This document shows positions 16,540 to 27,297 of a DNA stretch of 43,545 nt, piece after piece. A program made the position numbers and the translations under genes. Source of the DNA: an uncultured Bacteroidales bacterium (GTDB taxonomy: Bacteria; Bacteroidota; Bacteroidia; Bacteroidales; Tenuifilaceae); contig CALBBQ010000018.1 of the NCBI GenBank assembly GCA_937926785.1, forward strand, positions 1-43,545, written 5' to 3'. Each line of letters begins with the position of its first letter. The first letter of the stretch is position 1. The notes beneath the pieces are model-generated. The model was not told the origin of the DNA, did not search any database, and saw nothing but the letters and a program-made list of their open reading frames with translations.

Positions 16540-18885
16540 TTAAAATGTTTCGATGCCGTTCATTTTATCCAGCAGCCTATTGATAGTTTTCTTGAAGTTC
16601 TCAACGTCGATAGGCTTTGTGATGTATGCATCAAAAATATCCTTATTCTTTTCAATGTCATCCAAAGTGGCATAAGCCGTTTGGGCAATTACGGTAATTG
16701 CCGGGTTCAGCTTTTTAATGAGTTTTGTGGCAGTAACACCATCCATTCCGGGCATTTTTATATCCATAAGCACTAAGCGAATGCTGCTGTCGTTCTTGCA
16801 AATTTCAACGGCTTTTGTGCCTGTGTCGGCATGGATTAGCTGGTAATCATAGCTTTTAAGCAGCGCCCTTAACAGCTTAAAGCTGTTAGGGTCGTCCTCA
16901 GCTACAAGTATGGTCATTGCTTGCTTGTTCAAGGTAGATTTAGGTAATTTGGGTTGTTTAGCAGGATTGATTACCGGGATGTATGGGATGGTAAAGTAAA
17001 ATGATGCCCCATTCCCTTCTTCCGATTCAACCCAGATATTTCCACCAAGCAATTCAACAAAACCTTTACAAATGGGAAGGCCTAAACCTGCACCTCCATA
17101 TTTTACTTGTATTTCATCGTCGGCCTGGGTGAAACGCTCAAAGATAATGGTTTGCTTATCCGGGGCAATCCCCTTGCCTGTATCCTTGACATGGAATTCC
17201 AGATAATTATCTTTTAGTGAGTATCCAATTTCAATGCTGCCCTGTTGAGTAAATTTTATGGCATTGGAAAGCAGTTTGCTAAAAACCTCACGAAGTTTAA
17301 TAGCATCAACTAAAACCTCATCATCGTAGTCATTCAATGCCTTGGTGGTTTTGAGTTCAATGGGCTTACCGTTTACCTGTGTACTGAAATTTTCAATAAT
17401 CTCATCGATTAACCTATTCAGGCGAACATTGGAACTAGTAATCGTTTCCTGACCGGTTTCAATTTTAGAAATCGTAATAATATCACTTATGATGGTAACC
17501 AGCTGATTACTACTATTATTAATGATTTGGGCATATGTTTTTTCCTCGTTGGTTAGCGAGGTGGAGTTGGATAGCAGCTGGGTAAAACCCGAAATGGCGT
17601 TCAGGGGAGTTCTTACCTCGTGGCTAAGGTTATGAAGGAATGCCGTTTTGAGCCTATCGGCTTCCTCAGCTTCCTCTTTCGCTTTAAGGAGTTGGATATT
17701 ATTATCCTTTAACGCTTCGGTGGTTGAGTAAAGCTCCTCATTGGTAGCGCGGAGCTCCTCCTCTGAGGCCTGAAGCTCATAGTACATCTTTTGTAAATCC
17801 TGTTCCTTTTGCTCTGCTTGCTCTTTTGCCCGAATTAGGTTCTTTTCGTATTCAAGCCGGTCAAAAATATTATAAATCAGATAGGCAATTAAGAGTAGTC
17901 CAAGAATAAGAATTCCAATGGAAACGTAGTTCATAACCTCGGAGCGATAGGTGGCCTCTCTTTTGTTGATCTCCAACATGATAACCCATCGTTTGCCGCT
18001 TTTGCCAATGCGAATGGGATAGAAGGTTCTAAAAACCTCTTTACCACTAAATTCCGAAATTGTTTCGAAGCTATACTCAATGCCATTCTTAATGGCATAA
18101 GCGGTAATGGTATCGGTAGAATTTACAATCTCGAAAAGGTTTTTGGTAATGTAAGCAGTATCCCTATGAGCAACTATTTCGCCACTTGATGATACTAATG
18201 CGATATAACCATTGTTTAGCAGTTTGATTGTGCTTAGCTGGTCCTGAAGCGCCTTAAGGTCCAGATCAATTGCAAAAACTCCTGCAAATGTAGAATCGAT
18301 CAGTATGGGTTCTATTACAGTGGTTTCGTAAAATTCGTAGGGGTAACCTTGATATTGATAGCGGTAGGGTTCAAGAATTAGCTCGCTTTTGGTCTCCTTG
18401 GGTACGGTATAAAAAAATTCCTGGTAATCTTCGGGCGATGTTTCTTCAGCGTATAAGCTGTCGTTGTGGTAAAAAAATGTTACCGATAGATGTCCATCCT
18501 TGTCGTAGGGTTTATGCCTGAACTTAATATCATTCCCATCGTAGAAATTAGGCTCCCACATAGTCCATATGGCAAGAAAATCCGGATTCTTTGTGGCCGA
18601 TTCTTTAAGTAAATCTACAATCTTACTTCTACTAGCTCCTTCCTTGTAGTAAACAATAGATTGAAGGGTTAATGCCCTTACTGTCATTATGGCTTTAAGA
18701 AAATAATTTTCAACATCAATGGCAGCATTTCGCGATTGCTGTATGGCTATCCATTTGGAATCGTTATAGGTTTTTTTTCTTTGGCTAATGCCAATGTAAA
18801 AGTACAGGAAAAGGAATGCACAGGCTGTGAGTATTGCCGCTACAATAGAAAGGTAGTACTTCGAAGAGGAAATTTTTTGATGCAT
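16540..18885 (-). CDS. Hybrid sensor histidine kinase with dCache-like sensor and receiver
   Basis: This is a 781-residue protein. It has a transmembrane helix (about 11-33), a periplasmic dCache-like sensor (about 40-315, with the block EPILIDSTFAGVFAIDLDL), a second helix (about 320-341), a coiled coil (345-410), HisKA with His422 in HNLSHEVRTPLN, HATPase_c (SNAIKFT; DTGKGIAP; GGAGLGLPI) and a C-terminal receiver with phospho-acceptor Asp708 in LMDIKMPG and Lys in TKPID. All catalytic residues are present. No DNA-binding regulator is adjacent. The gene is transcribed alone towards the etf terminator. The ligand is unknown; dCache domains commonly bind small molecules such as amino or organic acids. 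Confidence 0.92.
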   Translation of the reverse strand: MHQKISSSKYYLSIVAAILTACAFLFLYFYIGISQRKKTYNDSKWIAIQQSRNAAIDVENYFLKAIMTVRALTLQSIVYYKEGASRSKIVDLLKESATKNPDFLAIWTMWEPNFYDGNDIKFRHKPYDKDGHLSVTFFYHNDSLYAEETSPEDYQEFFYTVPKETKSELILEPYRYQYQGYPYEFYETTVIEPILIDSTFAGVFAIDLDLKALQDQLSTIKLLNNGYIALVSSSGEIVAHRDTAYITKNLFEIVNSTDTITAYAIKNGIEYSFETISEFSGKEVFRTFYPIRIGKSGKRWVIMLEINKREATYRSEVMNYVSIGILILGLLLIAYLIYNIFDRLEYEKNLIRAKEQAEQKEQDLQKMYYELQASEEELRATNEELYSTTEALKDNNIQLLKAKEEAEEADRLKTAFLHNLSHEVRTPLNAISGFTQLLSNSTSLTNEEKTYAQIINNSSNQLVTIISDIITISKIETGQETITSSNVRLNRLIDEIIENFSTQVNGKPIELKTTKALNDYDDEVLVDAIKLREVFSKLLSNAIKFTQQGSIEIGYSLKDNYLEFHVKDTGKGIAPDKQTIIFERFTQADDEIQVKYGGAGLGLPICKGFVELLGGNIWVESEEGNGASFYFTIPYIPVINPAKQPKLPKSTLNKQAMTILVAEDDPNSFKLLRALLKSYDYQLIHADTGTKAVEICKNDSSIRLVLMDIKMPGMDGVTATKLIKKLNPAITVIAQTAYATLDDIEKNKDIFDAYITKPIDVENFKKTINRLLDKMNGIETF

Positions 18886-18994
18886 CCTGTTTTAAATAGC
18901 ATAACGCTAAAAATAGTTAGAATAAATTCTTAATGCAAAAAAAGTTGATAAACCATTGTTAAAGATTAACAAATAGATGTTGGCCGATAATCAG

Positions 18995-19016
18995 AAAAAA
19001 AGCCCCGGTAGGGGCT
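18995..19016 (-). terminator. Rho-independent terminator of the NuoEFG-like operon
   Basis: AGCCCC (19001-19006) pairs with GGGGCT (19011-19016); on the minus strand the stem is followed by seven T (the A-run at 18995-19001 on the plus strand). It lies 24 bases after the ferritin-like gene. Confidence 0.85.
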
Positions 19017-19039
19017 CATTCTAAAGGTATAGATTGTTT

Positions 19040-19495
19040 CTAGTTTTCGCGCAGAACATACTCGTCGTACTCCAGTTCGAACCGGAGCTTGTGGCGCGAT
19101 TCCTCTTGGGCCAGCTGTTTGAACAGCTCTTTATACTCAGGGTTAGCCACCCTTTCCGAAAGGGTAAGGTAGAGTTTGAATGCCGCCTTTTCGCGTTTCA
19201 TGGCCAGCACCAGAGCCTGCTCATAGGTCATATCGTCGCGTTCCGGGTCGAGTACGGTGTAATCGGCAATTTTAAGGTCGGCAACTGTCTCGGAGGGTAG
19301 AGCAACAAGACCTTCTTCTTTAACTTTAATGAGCCGGGCTTTGTGTCCCATCTCCTCGCGGGCAAACTGCTCAAAGATTTGACGCATATCGGTATTACGG
19401 GCATTGGTTGCCAAACGGTTGTAAAAGTCAACCGCATCCTGCTCTCGAGCTATGGCAAAATCGAGGATGTCGTTAATGTTAGTGAACTCCTTCAT
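19040..19495 (-). CDS. Ferritin-like (rubrerythrin-type) diiron protein without rubredoxin domain
   Basis: This is a 151-residue protein from the ATG at 19495 (MKEFTNINDI); a start six codons upstream is less likely. It has two helix pairs, each with a diiron half-site: Glu18 with E48-M-G-H51 and Glu102 with E132-S-R-H135. There is no C-terminal rubredoxin domain, unlike the rubrerythrin at 35,496. Its start overlaps the last codons of the 1,235-residue subunit, so it is translationally linked to that operon. Ferritin-like proteins of this kind are thought to scavenge peroxide or oxygen, so it may protect or be reduced by the complex, but that is inference. Confidence 0.82.
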   Translation of the reverse strand: MKEFTNINDILDFAIAREQDAVDFYNRLATNARNTDMRQIFEQFAREEMGHKARLIKVKEEGLVALPSETVADLKIADYTVLDPERDDMTYEQALVLAMKREKAAFKLYLTLSERVANPEYKELFKQLAQEESRHKLRFELEYDEYVLREN

Positions 19496-22400
19496 GGCTA
19501 TGGGTTTTAGCATGGTTTAACTTGTTTTCGAAGTACCTTTCAAAGCTGTACATCAGGTAACTCACTCCTGCTTGGTATTGTATGTAGTTGCCTTCGTGCT
19601 GAGTTTGCGTAAACTCCAACTTTTCCTGAGTACTTGCTGAAGGTAGTAGCGATAGTATTTCGGTTTGAACATCGTAAATATCGGTTGGACCATCAACTCC
19701 CAACTTTTTGAGCAAATAGGTTAGCACATCGGCGGTTGTATAGGCAACCTTAGGCTTTAAGCCAGCTTCAAACTGCTGTATGGTGTGGTTGGCATTAGTA
19801 AACGAGCCACCGGTTTCAAACCAAAACGATGCTGGAATAACAATATCGGCCAGTTTAGCAGTTTCAGTTAAAAAAGTATCAATAACTACCTTAAATCCAA
19901 CTGTTTGAAAAATTTCTTTAATATTTTCCTTATACTTTGCGGTTCCAAGGGGGTCTTCGCCTACTATCATGATGTTTGATACGGCTCCCTTTTGAAGCAA
20001 GTTTTCTAAGCTGTTTACTTTTTCAGGCAAGCTATCAATTCTCCACATATCCTTGAGCTTGCCAGCGTAGCTCTGATTACCTACAAACTGCTTTCCTACA
20101 CCCCAGGCGGGATTAATTCCCATATCGATTAACCCGTGCGAGTTGTTCTTTGGCTTAAGGGCAATCAATCCGCCGGTTGTTTTACCAAGCTTTCCGGTAA
20201 TCAGCATCAGGTTCATAATTTCGGCAGCGGTGTTATCGGAAACCTCAGCCTCAGCGAACATCAACAGTGCACCGTAATCGTTATTAAACTCATTGGCAAA
20301 TTGCTCAATAACAGCCCGATCGCAACCCGACTGCCGGCACAGGTCAGTGTAATCCTCGGCTAACAGGCTTGCGCTGTAAGCGCCAAAACCCTCGCAATGG
20401 TCACCTATGAATACCATGTTTTGCTTGCTGTTGCTGAGCAAGTAATGGTTGACGGCTTTTATAAAGTGGTAGTACGATGATACTTTTATAAAACTCTGGG
20501 CTCTCTGTGATAGGTTGGATTCATCCTTGGCAATAACTGTTACCGGCTTTTTGGAAGCATTCACCATGTATCCGGCAACGGGGTTATACCTATTTACCTG
20601 CGCCGCAAATAAGTAAATATGGTTAGCCTTTGCAATGTCCGGGAACATGGCATTCTGCCCGGTGCTATTAACAAAACCGGAGCCGGTTTCCAGGTAATGG
20701 AAACTACCCACGTTATTGGTTTTTGCGCCTGCACGTGCCAGCTTTTGAACAAGGTACTGCTCCTCATTTGTCAGAATGGCTCCTGCAAAAAAAGCGTTCG
20801 CATCGGGCTGAACGGATTTTATTCGATCTACAATGATACCGAAAGCCTCATCGTAGCTGATTTCAACAAACCTTTCGCCAACTTTTTTTAGTGGATTGGT
20901 GAGCCGGTTGGTGCTATTAAGCTCCCGGTAACCAAACTTGCCATACATGCAAAGGTTACCATCGGCATTCACCTGTCCGTTCGCACCGGTAACCCTCATA
21001 ATATAGCCTCCCTTATGGTGGAATGTAAGCGTACAGCCCACAGAGCAGTATCCACAAACCGTCTCAAACTTATCGGTTTTTACCGGGCCCGGTTTAAAGG
21101 GTACATTTTCGGTAATAGCCCCAGTTGGACAAGCGGATATACATAGACCACATGACTCACAGGTGGTATCGGCCAGGTTATCGCCAAAAGCAGGGGCAAC
21201 ATACGTATCGAAACCGCGTTTTACAAGCGTTAGGGCATTGGCACCTACCACATCCTTGCAGATTCTGACACAGCGGGAGCAAAGTATGCACTTATTATTA
21301 TCAATTTCGATGAACGGATGAGTGAAGTTCACGTTAAACTCCTTGTGGTCGCCCATAAAACGCAGCTGGTCGGCCTGATAGGTATCGGCGTGGCGCTTAA
21401 GGTCGCACTCAAAATACTCAACGCAGCCGCACTCCATGCATCGGGCAGTTTCATGCATGGCTTGTTGTTGAGTGTATCCAAGCTCAACCTCCTTAAAGTT
21501 GACACGCTGCGTTGCCTCCAACACCGGCATCTCCTCGCGCAGCTGACGCTGGTAGCGGGTGACAAAGTCGTCCTTTGTGAGCTTACGGAAGTTATCCTTT
21601 TTGCTTAAAAACTCTTTCCGTGGTGGCATAACAGGCTGGCCGGAAAGATATAAATGGCAGCTGTGCGATGCCAGCTTGGCCTGTGCAATGGCTTCAATAA
21701 TGGTTGCAGGACCTGTGACTCCATCGCCGGCAGCAAAAACCGAAGGGATGCCGGTTTGAAGGGTTTGCCTGTCGGCATCAATGTCGCCCCACTTGTTTGC
21801 CTTGAGCTCGCCCTGTTTTGCATACTTGTTTACATCCTCCAGAAAATCAATTTCAGTTTTTTGTCCTATGGCTGCAAGAATGTAATCGAACTCCATGTCA
21901 AACTCAGAGCCCTCAACGGGTACCGGACGGCGGCGTCCCGATGCATCGGGTTCGCCAAGTTCCATTCGAATAAGTGTCATGGACTTCACCTTCCCATCGG
22001 CGGTTTTGTTAACCCGCACTGGTGCTGTAAGGAACATGTACTTAACCCCCTCAAGCTTCGATTCATGAATTTCGATGGGGTTGGCAGGCATCTCGGCCTC
22101 GGTTCTGCGATAAATCACCGTTACATCGGTGCTGCCGCACCGGATTGAGGTTCGGCAGCAGTCCATGGCCGTGTTGCCACCGCCCACCACCGCAATTCGC
22201 TTCCCTTTGAAGTCGTAGCGCTGTCCTGTTACCTCCATGTTTCGCAGAAAATCAATGCCCGAGAATACCCCGTCGGCATCCTCGCCATCGGCTCCCAGCA
22301 GCTGACCCCGTTGCGAGCCAATGGTAAGTATCATGGCATCGTAGTTCTCAGCAATGGTCTTGTAGCTCAAGTTTTTACCAAGCCTCTGGTTGTAGTAGAT

Positions 22401-23186
22401 CTTCACCCCCAACTCGGTGATGGTTGAAATCTCCTTGTCCAGCAGATCGTTTGGCAAACGATACTCCGGTATCCCATATCTAAGCCAACCACCTGCATGT
22501 GGTTGCGCCTCGTAGATATCGCACTGATGACCCTTCTGCTGAAGGAAGTATGCAGCCGATAAGCCTCCAGGCCCTGCACCTATGATCGCCACCTTTTTAC
22601 CCGTGGAAGGAGCAATGGCAGGTTTAAAGTGATTCTCGGACTCCAAATCGCGGTCGGCGGCGTACCGCTTCAGGTAATCGATACCTACGCCGGTTCCCTC
22701 GTCCATGTAGTTACGCCGGCAAGCAGCCTCGCATGGGCGCACGCAAACCCTACCACAAATGGCGGGTAAGGGGTTAACCTGCTTAATCAGCCCAATGGCT
22801 TCACTATATAACCTTTTCTCTATTAGCGAGATGTATCCCTGAACATCAACTCCGGCTGGACACCGCTCACGGCAGGGTGCTACACAATCGGCGTAGTGGT
22901 TGCTCATTATCAGGTCGAGGGCTGTTTTTCGGGCCTTGTGCACACGTTCGTTGTCGGTGTTTATCTTCATTCCCTCGGCCACACGGGTCGAGCACGATGG
23001 CTGAAGGTTACGTTGCCCTTCTATCTCAACCACGCAGACGTAGCACGATGAGTAGGGCTCCAGCCTTGGGTCGTGGCAAAGGGTTGGGATTACGATTCCA
23101 TGACGACGGGCTACATCCAATATATACTCGCCCTTGTATGCCGAAGTATTCTTTCCGTTCAGAACTATGTTGACCAATTCGCTCAT
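19479..23186 (-). CDS. Fused NuoG-type [2Fe-2S], GltD flavoprotein and FdhA-like subunit
   Basis: This is a 1,235-residue protein with four modules. (1) NuoG-like ferredoxin: Cys37, 48, 51, 65, and H97-x3-C101-x3-C105-x3-C109. (2) GltD/NfnB-like: Cys144, 148, 152, 156; FAD motif GAGPGG 203-208; a second dinucleotide motif GGGNTA 335-340, and RR at 360-361 of the NADPH-type site. (3) Two ferredoxin [4Fe-4S] sites near 633-643 and 676-686. (4) FdhA-like: C711-x2-C714-x3-C718 and C746, then a molybdopterin-type domain (ITGKLGKTTGG; NNSHGLIDMGINP). The Mo-ligating Cys/Sec is not seen in the expected region (about 824-848), the CxKG Lys is Tyr748, and the usual C-terminal pterin-binding domain looks missing. 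It probably exchanges electrons with NADPH via the GltD module. The layout is like Stn/Nfn transhydrogenases, plus a degenerate FDH module. Confidence 0.82.
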   Translation of the reverse strand: MSELVNIVLNGKNTSAYKGEYILDVARRHGIVIPTLCHDPRLEPYSSCYVCVVEIEGQRNLQPSCSTRVAEGMKINTDNERVHKARKTALDLIMSNHYADCVAPCRERCPAGVDVQGYISLIEKRLYSEAIGLIKQVNPLPAICGRVCVRPCEAACRRNYMDEGTGVGIDYLKRYAADRDLESENHFKPAIAPSTGKKVAIIGAGPGGLSAAYFLQQKGHQCDIYEAQPHAGGWLRYGIPEYRLPNDLLDKEISTITELGVKIYYNQRLGKNLSYKTIAENYDAMILTIGSQRGQLLGADGEDADGVFSGIDFLRNMEVTGQRYDFKGKRIAVVGGGNTAMDCCRTSIRCGSTDVTVIYRRTEAEMPANPIEIHESKLEGVKYMFLTAPVRVNKTADGKVKSMTLIRMELGEPDASGRRRPVPVEGSEFDMEFDYILAAIGQKTEIDFLEDVNKYAKQGELKANKWGDIDADRQTLQTGIPSVFAAGDGVTGPATIIEAIAQAKLASHSCHLYLSGQPVMPPRKEFLSKKDNFRKLTKDDFVTRYQRQLREEMPVLEATQRVNFKEVELGYTQQQAMHETARCMECGCVEYFECDLKRHADTYQADQLRFMGDHKEFNVNFTHPFIEIDNNKCILCSRCVRICKDVVGANALTLVKRGFDTYVAPAFGDNLADTTCESCGLCISACPTGAITENVPFKPGPVKTDKFETVCGYCSVGCTLTFHHKGGYIMRVTGANGQVNADGNLCMYGKFGYRELNSTNRLTNPLKKVGERFVEISYDEAFGIIVDRIKSVQPDANAFFAGAILTNEEQYLVQKLARAGAKTNNVGSFHYLETGSGFVNSTGQNAMFPDIAKANHIYLFAAQVNRYNPVAGYMVNASKKPVTVIAKDESNLSQRAQSFIKVSSYYHFIKAVNHYLLSNSKQNMVFIGDHCEGFGAYSASLLAEDYTDLCRQSGCDRAVIEQFANEFNNDYGALLMFAEAEVSDNTAAEIMNLMLITGKLGKTTGGLIALKPKNNSHGLIDMGINPAWGVGKQFVGNQSYAGKLKDMWRIDSLPEKVNSLENLLQKGAVSNIMIVGEDPLGTAKYKENIKEIFQTVGFKVVIDTFLTETAKLADIVIPASFWFETGGSFTNANHTIQQFEAGLKPKVAYTTADVLTYLLKKLGVDGPTDIYDVQTEILSLLPSASTQEKLEFTQTQHEGNYIQYQAGVSYLMYSFERYFENKLNHAKTHSHEGVH

Positions 23187-23224
23187 CTTAAATCGATTTA
23201 ATGCTTTTTATCATCAAACTTTGG

Positions 23225-25003
23225 CTAACTCTTTGTTATTGCATCGAAACGGCAGCTGTTGTAGCAATCGCCGCACCTTATGCAGATGTCCTGGTTGATG
23301 TGATGCACCTGCTTGCGTTGGCCATCGATGGCTTTAACCGGACACTTAACTGCGCACACGGTGCAACCGGTACACTTATTGGGGTCAATCTGGTAGGTGA
23401 GCAGTTTTTTGCAGCTATGGGCGGGGCATTTCTTATCGCGAATGTGGGCTTCATACTCATGACGGAAGTACTTTATCGTGGTTAGCACCGGATTAGGGGC
23501 AGTTTGCCCTAAGCCACACAGGGAGCTCTCTTTAACCTGCAGTGCAAGTTCTTCGAGTTTTTCAATGTCGCCCTCCTGTCCTTCGCCTTCGGTTATCCGG
23601 GTAAGGATTTCGAGCATTCGTTTTGTACCAATACGGCAGAATGTGCACTTTCCGCACGATTCCTTTTGGGTGAAATCGAGGAAGAATCGGGCTACATCTA
23701 CCATGCAGGTGGTTTCGTCCATCACCACCATCCCGCCGGAACCCATTATGGCTCCGGTAGCAGTTACCTGCTCGTAATCGACCTGTATATCAATCAGGTG
23801 CTCAGGGATGCACCCGCCCGAAGGGCCTCCAAGCTGAACTGCCTTAAACTTTTTATCGTTCTGAATGCCACCGCCAAGCCTATAAATTATATCACGAAGG
23901 GGTGTACCCATCGGCACTTCAACAAGCCCCCCGTGTTTTATTTTGCCTGTTAGGGCAAAAACCTTTGTTCCCTTGCTCTTTTCGGTTCCATACTTGTTGT
24001 ACGATTCTGCACCATTTGCCACAATATATGGCACATTGGCAAAGGTTTCCACATTGTTAATGTTCGATGGTTTTTGCCATAGGCCCTTCTCGGCAGGGAA
24101 TGGGGGACGCTTGGTGGGCATACCGCGCTTACCCTCAATGGAAGCCATGAGTGCGGTTTCCTCGCCGCATACAAAGGCTCCGGCACCCTCTTTAATGTAG
24201 ATGTCCAGGTTGAATTCCTGGATGCCCATAATATTTTTACCCAGGTAACCATGCTCACGAGCTTGAGCCAGCGCAATGTTGAGCCTCTTGATGGCCAAGG
24301 GGTACTCGGCACGACAGTATATAACACCCTCGGTAGCCCCAATGGCGTAGGCGCCAATTATCATACCTTCGATTACAGCATGGGGGTCGCCTTCCAGTAG
24401 CGAGCGATCCATGAATGCACCGGGATCGCCCTCATCGGCATTGCAAATGATGTACTTTTCGTTAGATTGGTTGGCTCGGGCAAACCGCCACTTCATTCCG
24501 GTGGGGAACCCACCACCTCCACGTCCCCTGAGGCCGGAATCGATAATGGTTTGAATGATTTGCTCGGGCGCAATTTGCTCAACGGCAATCTTGCGCAATG
24601 CATGGTATCCACCCCTTGCCTCGTACTCATGTATATTCTCAGGATCGATGTAGCCACAATTGCGCAGCGCAATTTTAACCTGCCCATCGAAGTAGGACTG
24701 GTCGGGGGTTGCGAACAAATCGGTTTTAACCACGTACTCCTTTATAGGATTGTGCCCCAGAACGTGCTGCTGGATAATTTCGATGGCCTTGTCCTCATCA
24801 ACATCGCCATATATCATTGAGCCGTGCTCATCAACCACCTCAACGAGCGGCTCGCGAAAGCACATGCCAATGCAGCTGGTTTTTGCCAGCTCAAAGTTGA
24901 GATTCTCGGCATCCTTTAACGCCTTAAGCTTATTGTAAACCTTGTTGGCCCCAGCTGCTATACCACAGCTGCCTAAGCCAACAATAACTTTTGTATCTGC
25001 CAT
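23225..25003 (-). CDS. NuoF/HydB/HndC-like NADH-binding FMN subunit
   Basis: This is a 592-residue protein. It has a thioredoxin-like [2Fe-2S] domain (Cys13 in GSCGIAAGA, C44-x3-C48), the FMN/NADH core (GLRGRGGGGFPTGMKW; ICNADEGDPGAF; GAGAFVCGEETALMASIEG), the [4Fe-4S] site SCGKCTFCRIGT, and a C-terminal two-cluster ferredoxin (CTGCTVCAVKCP and CIRCGDCYNSC). The added C-terminal ferredoxin is typical of bifurcating hydrogenase and transhydrogenase NuoF homologues rather than respiratory complex I. It is the NADH site of the complex. It is 38 bases from the fused subunit and 49 from the NuoE-like gene. Confidence 0.92.
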   Translation of the reverse strand: MADTKVIVGLGSCGIAAGANKVYNKLKALKDAENLNFELAKTSCIGMCFREPLVEVVDEHGSMIYGDVDEDKAIEIIQQHVLGHNPIKEYVVKTDLFATPDQSYFDGQVKIALRNCGYIDPENIHEYEARGGYHALRKIAVEQIAPEQIIQTIIDSGLRGRGGGGFPTGMKWRFARANQSNEKYIICNADEGDPGAFMDRSLLEGDPHAVIEGMIIGAYAIGATEGVIYCRAEYPLAIKRLNIALAQAREHGYLGKNIMGIQEFNLDIYIKEGAGAFVCGEETALMASIEGKRGMPTKRPPFPAEKGLWQKPSNINNVETFANVPYIVANGAESYNKYGTEKSKGTKVFALTGKIKHGGLVEVPMGTPLRDIIYRLGGGIQNDKKFKAVQLGGPSGGCIPEHLIDIQVDYEQVTATGAIMGSGGMVVMDETTCMVDVARFFLDFTQKESCGKCTFCRIGTKRMLEILTRITEGEGQEGDIEKLEELALQVKESSLCGLGQTAPNPVLTTIKYFRHEYEAHIRDKKCPAHSCKKLLTYQIDPNKCTGCTVCAVKCPVKAIDGQRKQVHHINQDICIRCGDCYNSCRFDAITKS

Positions 25004-25052
25004 CTTTTTAAAAACATTATGTTGATTTTAAGGATTGCGGCAACAAGTGCTG

Positions 25053-25583
25053 CTAATCCTTACCTTGAGTTTCCTTGATCTTAATCTCCTTGATAATCTT
25101 TACGGCGGAGCTACCGGTTAACTTTCCGTAGGTTTCATCGCCTACCATCATTACGGGTGCTAAAGAGCAGCAGCCCAAGCATGCAACCGTTTCGAGGGTG
25201 AAAAGTTTGTCGGGTGTAGTTTCGCCATCGTTAATCTTTAGGGCCTCCTTGAGAGCCGTGGAAATTGAATCGGCTCCCTGAACATGACAAGCAGTTCCAT
25301 GGCAAACCTTTATGATGTGCTTACCCACGGGCGAAAGGCGAAATTGCGCGTAGAAGGTGGCTACCCCGTACATATCGCTGAGGGTTAGGCCGGTTTCGGC
25401 AGCCAAGCGCTCAAAAGCAGCACGCGGAATATACCCATATACCGCCTGAACCCCCTGTAACAGGGGAATCAAACTTCCCTTTTTCCCCTTATACTTTTGT
25501 ATTAAAGGGTCTATCAGGGTTAGTTCAACCTCTTCGGTTGTCAGTGTTTTATCAGAATCGGATAGCAAACGTTGAACTCGCAT
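25053..25583 (-). CDS. NuoE/HydC/HndA-like [2Fe-2S] subunit
   Basis: This is a 176-residue thioredoxin-like [2Fe-2S] protein. The cluster ligands are visible: CHGTACHVQGA (C-x4-C) and CLGCCSLAP (C-x3-C). It is the first gene of the four-gene operon and normally docks to the NuoF-like subunit. The length is close to the family average (160-180). A promoter-like pair lies upstream at 25,653-25,682. Confidence 0.92.
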   Translation of the reverse strand: MRVQRLLSDSDKTLTTEEVELTLIDPLIQKYKGKKGSLIPLLQGVQAVYGYIPRAAFERLAAETGLTLSDMYGVATFYAQFRLSPVGKHIIKVCHGTACHVQGADSISTALKEALKINDGETTPDKLFTLETVACLGCCSLAPVMMVGDETYGKLTGSSAVKIIKEIKIKETQGKD

Positions 25584-25652
25584 GTTGTGTTACTGGTTAG
25601 TTTTTCAATAAATTAGGCTGATATGGAAACATGTTGATTTTAACATACAAAA

Positions 25653-25682
25653 GAAAGGTATTTTTTCTGTGATTGTACCCAA
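25653..25682 (-). promoter_or_regulatory. Promoter candidate of the NuoEFG-like operon
   Basis: On the minus strand TTGGG (plus 25678-25682) is followed after about 17 bases by TACCTTTC (plus 25653-25660), one mismatch from TAnnTTTG. It lies about 70 bases before the NuoE-like start. Confidence 0.4.
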
Positions 25683-25691
25683 CTGGTTAAT

Positions 25692-25728
25692 AAAAATATG
25701 GGGTATAAGGTTAACCACCTCATACCCC
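25692..25728 (-). terminator. Rho-independent terminator of gdhA
   Basis: GGGGTATAAGG (25700-25710) pairs with CCTCATACCCC (25718-25728) with one mismatch. On the minus strand the stem is followed by ATATTTTTATT. Confidence 0.75.
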
Positions 25729-25780
25729 GTAAAATATTAATTCAGGTTAGCGCAAAAAGGATTCATACATCATTACCGGC

Positions 25781-27214
<1,434 letters not shown>

Positions 27215-27228
27215 CTAAAAAACAGCGA

Positions 27229-27253
27229 ATTACGGAAACGATGGTTCCGTAAT
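27229..27253. promoter_or_regulatory. Inverted repeat between gdhA and the PPDK_N fusion gene
   Basis: ATTACGGAA (27229-27237) and its exact complement TTCCGTAAT (27245-27253) flank 7 bases. It lies in the shared upstream region of two divergent genes and could be an operator. No T-run follows. Confidence 0.5.
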
Positions 27254-27297
27254 ACTCGTAAGCCCTTTACGTGTTTTACTGATTTTATGAAATTAAC

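Noticed and set aside
19479..23186. Reading the fused subunit as an active formate dehydrogenase
   Set aside because: No Cys or Sec ligand for Mo is seen in the expected place, the relay Lys is Tyr, and the terminal pterin domain is missing.
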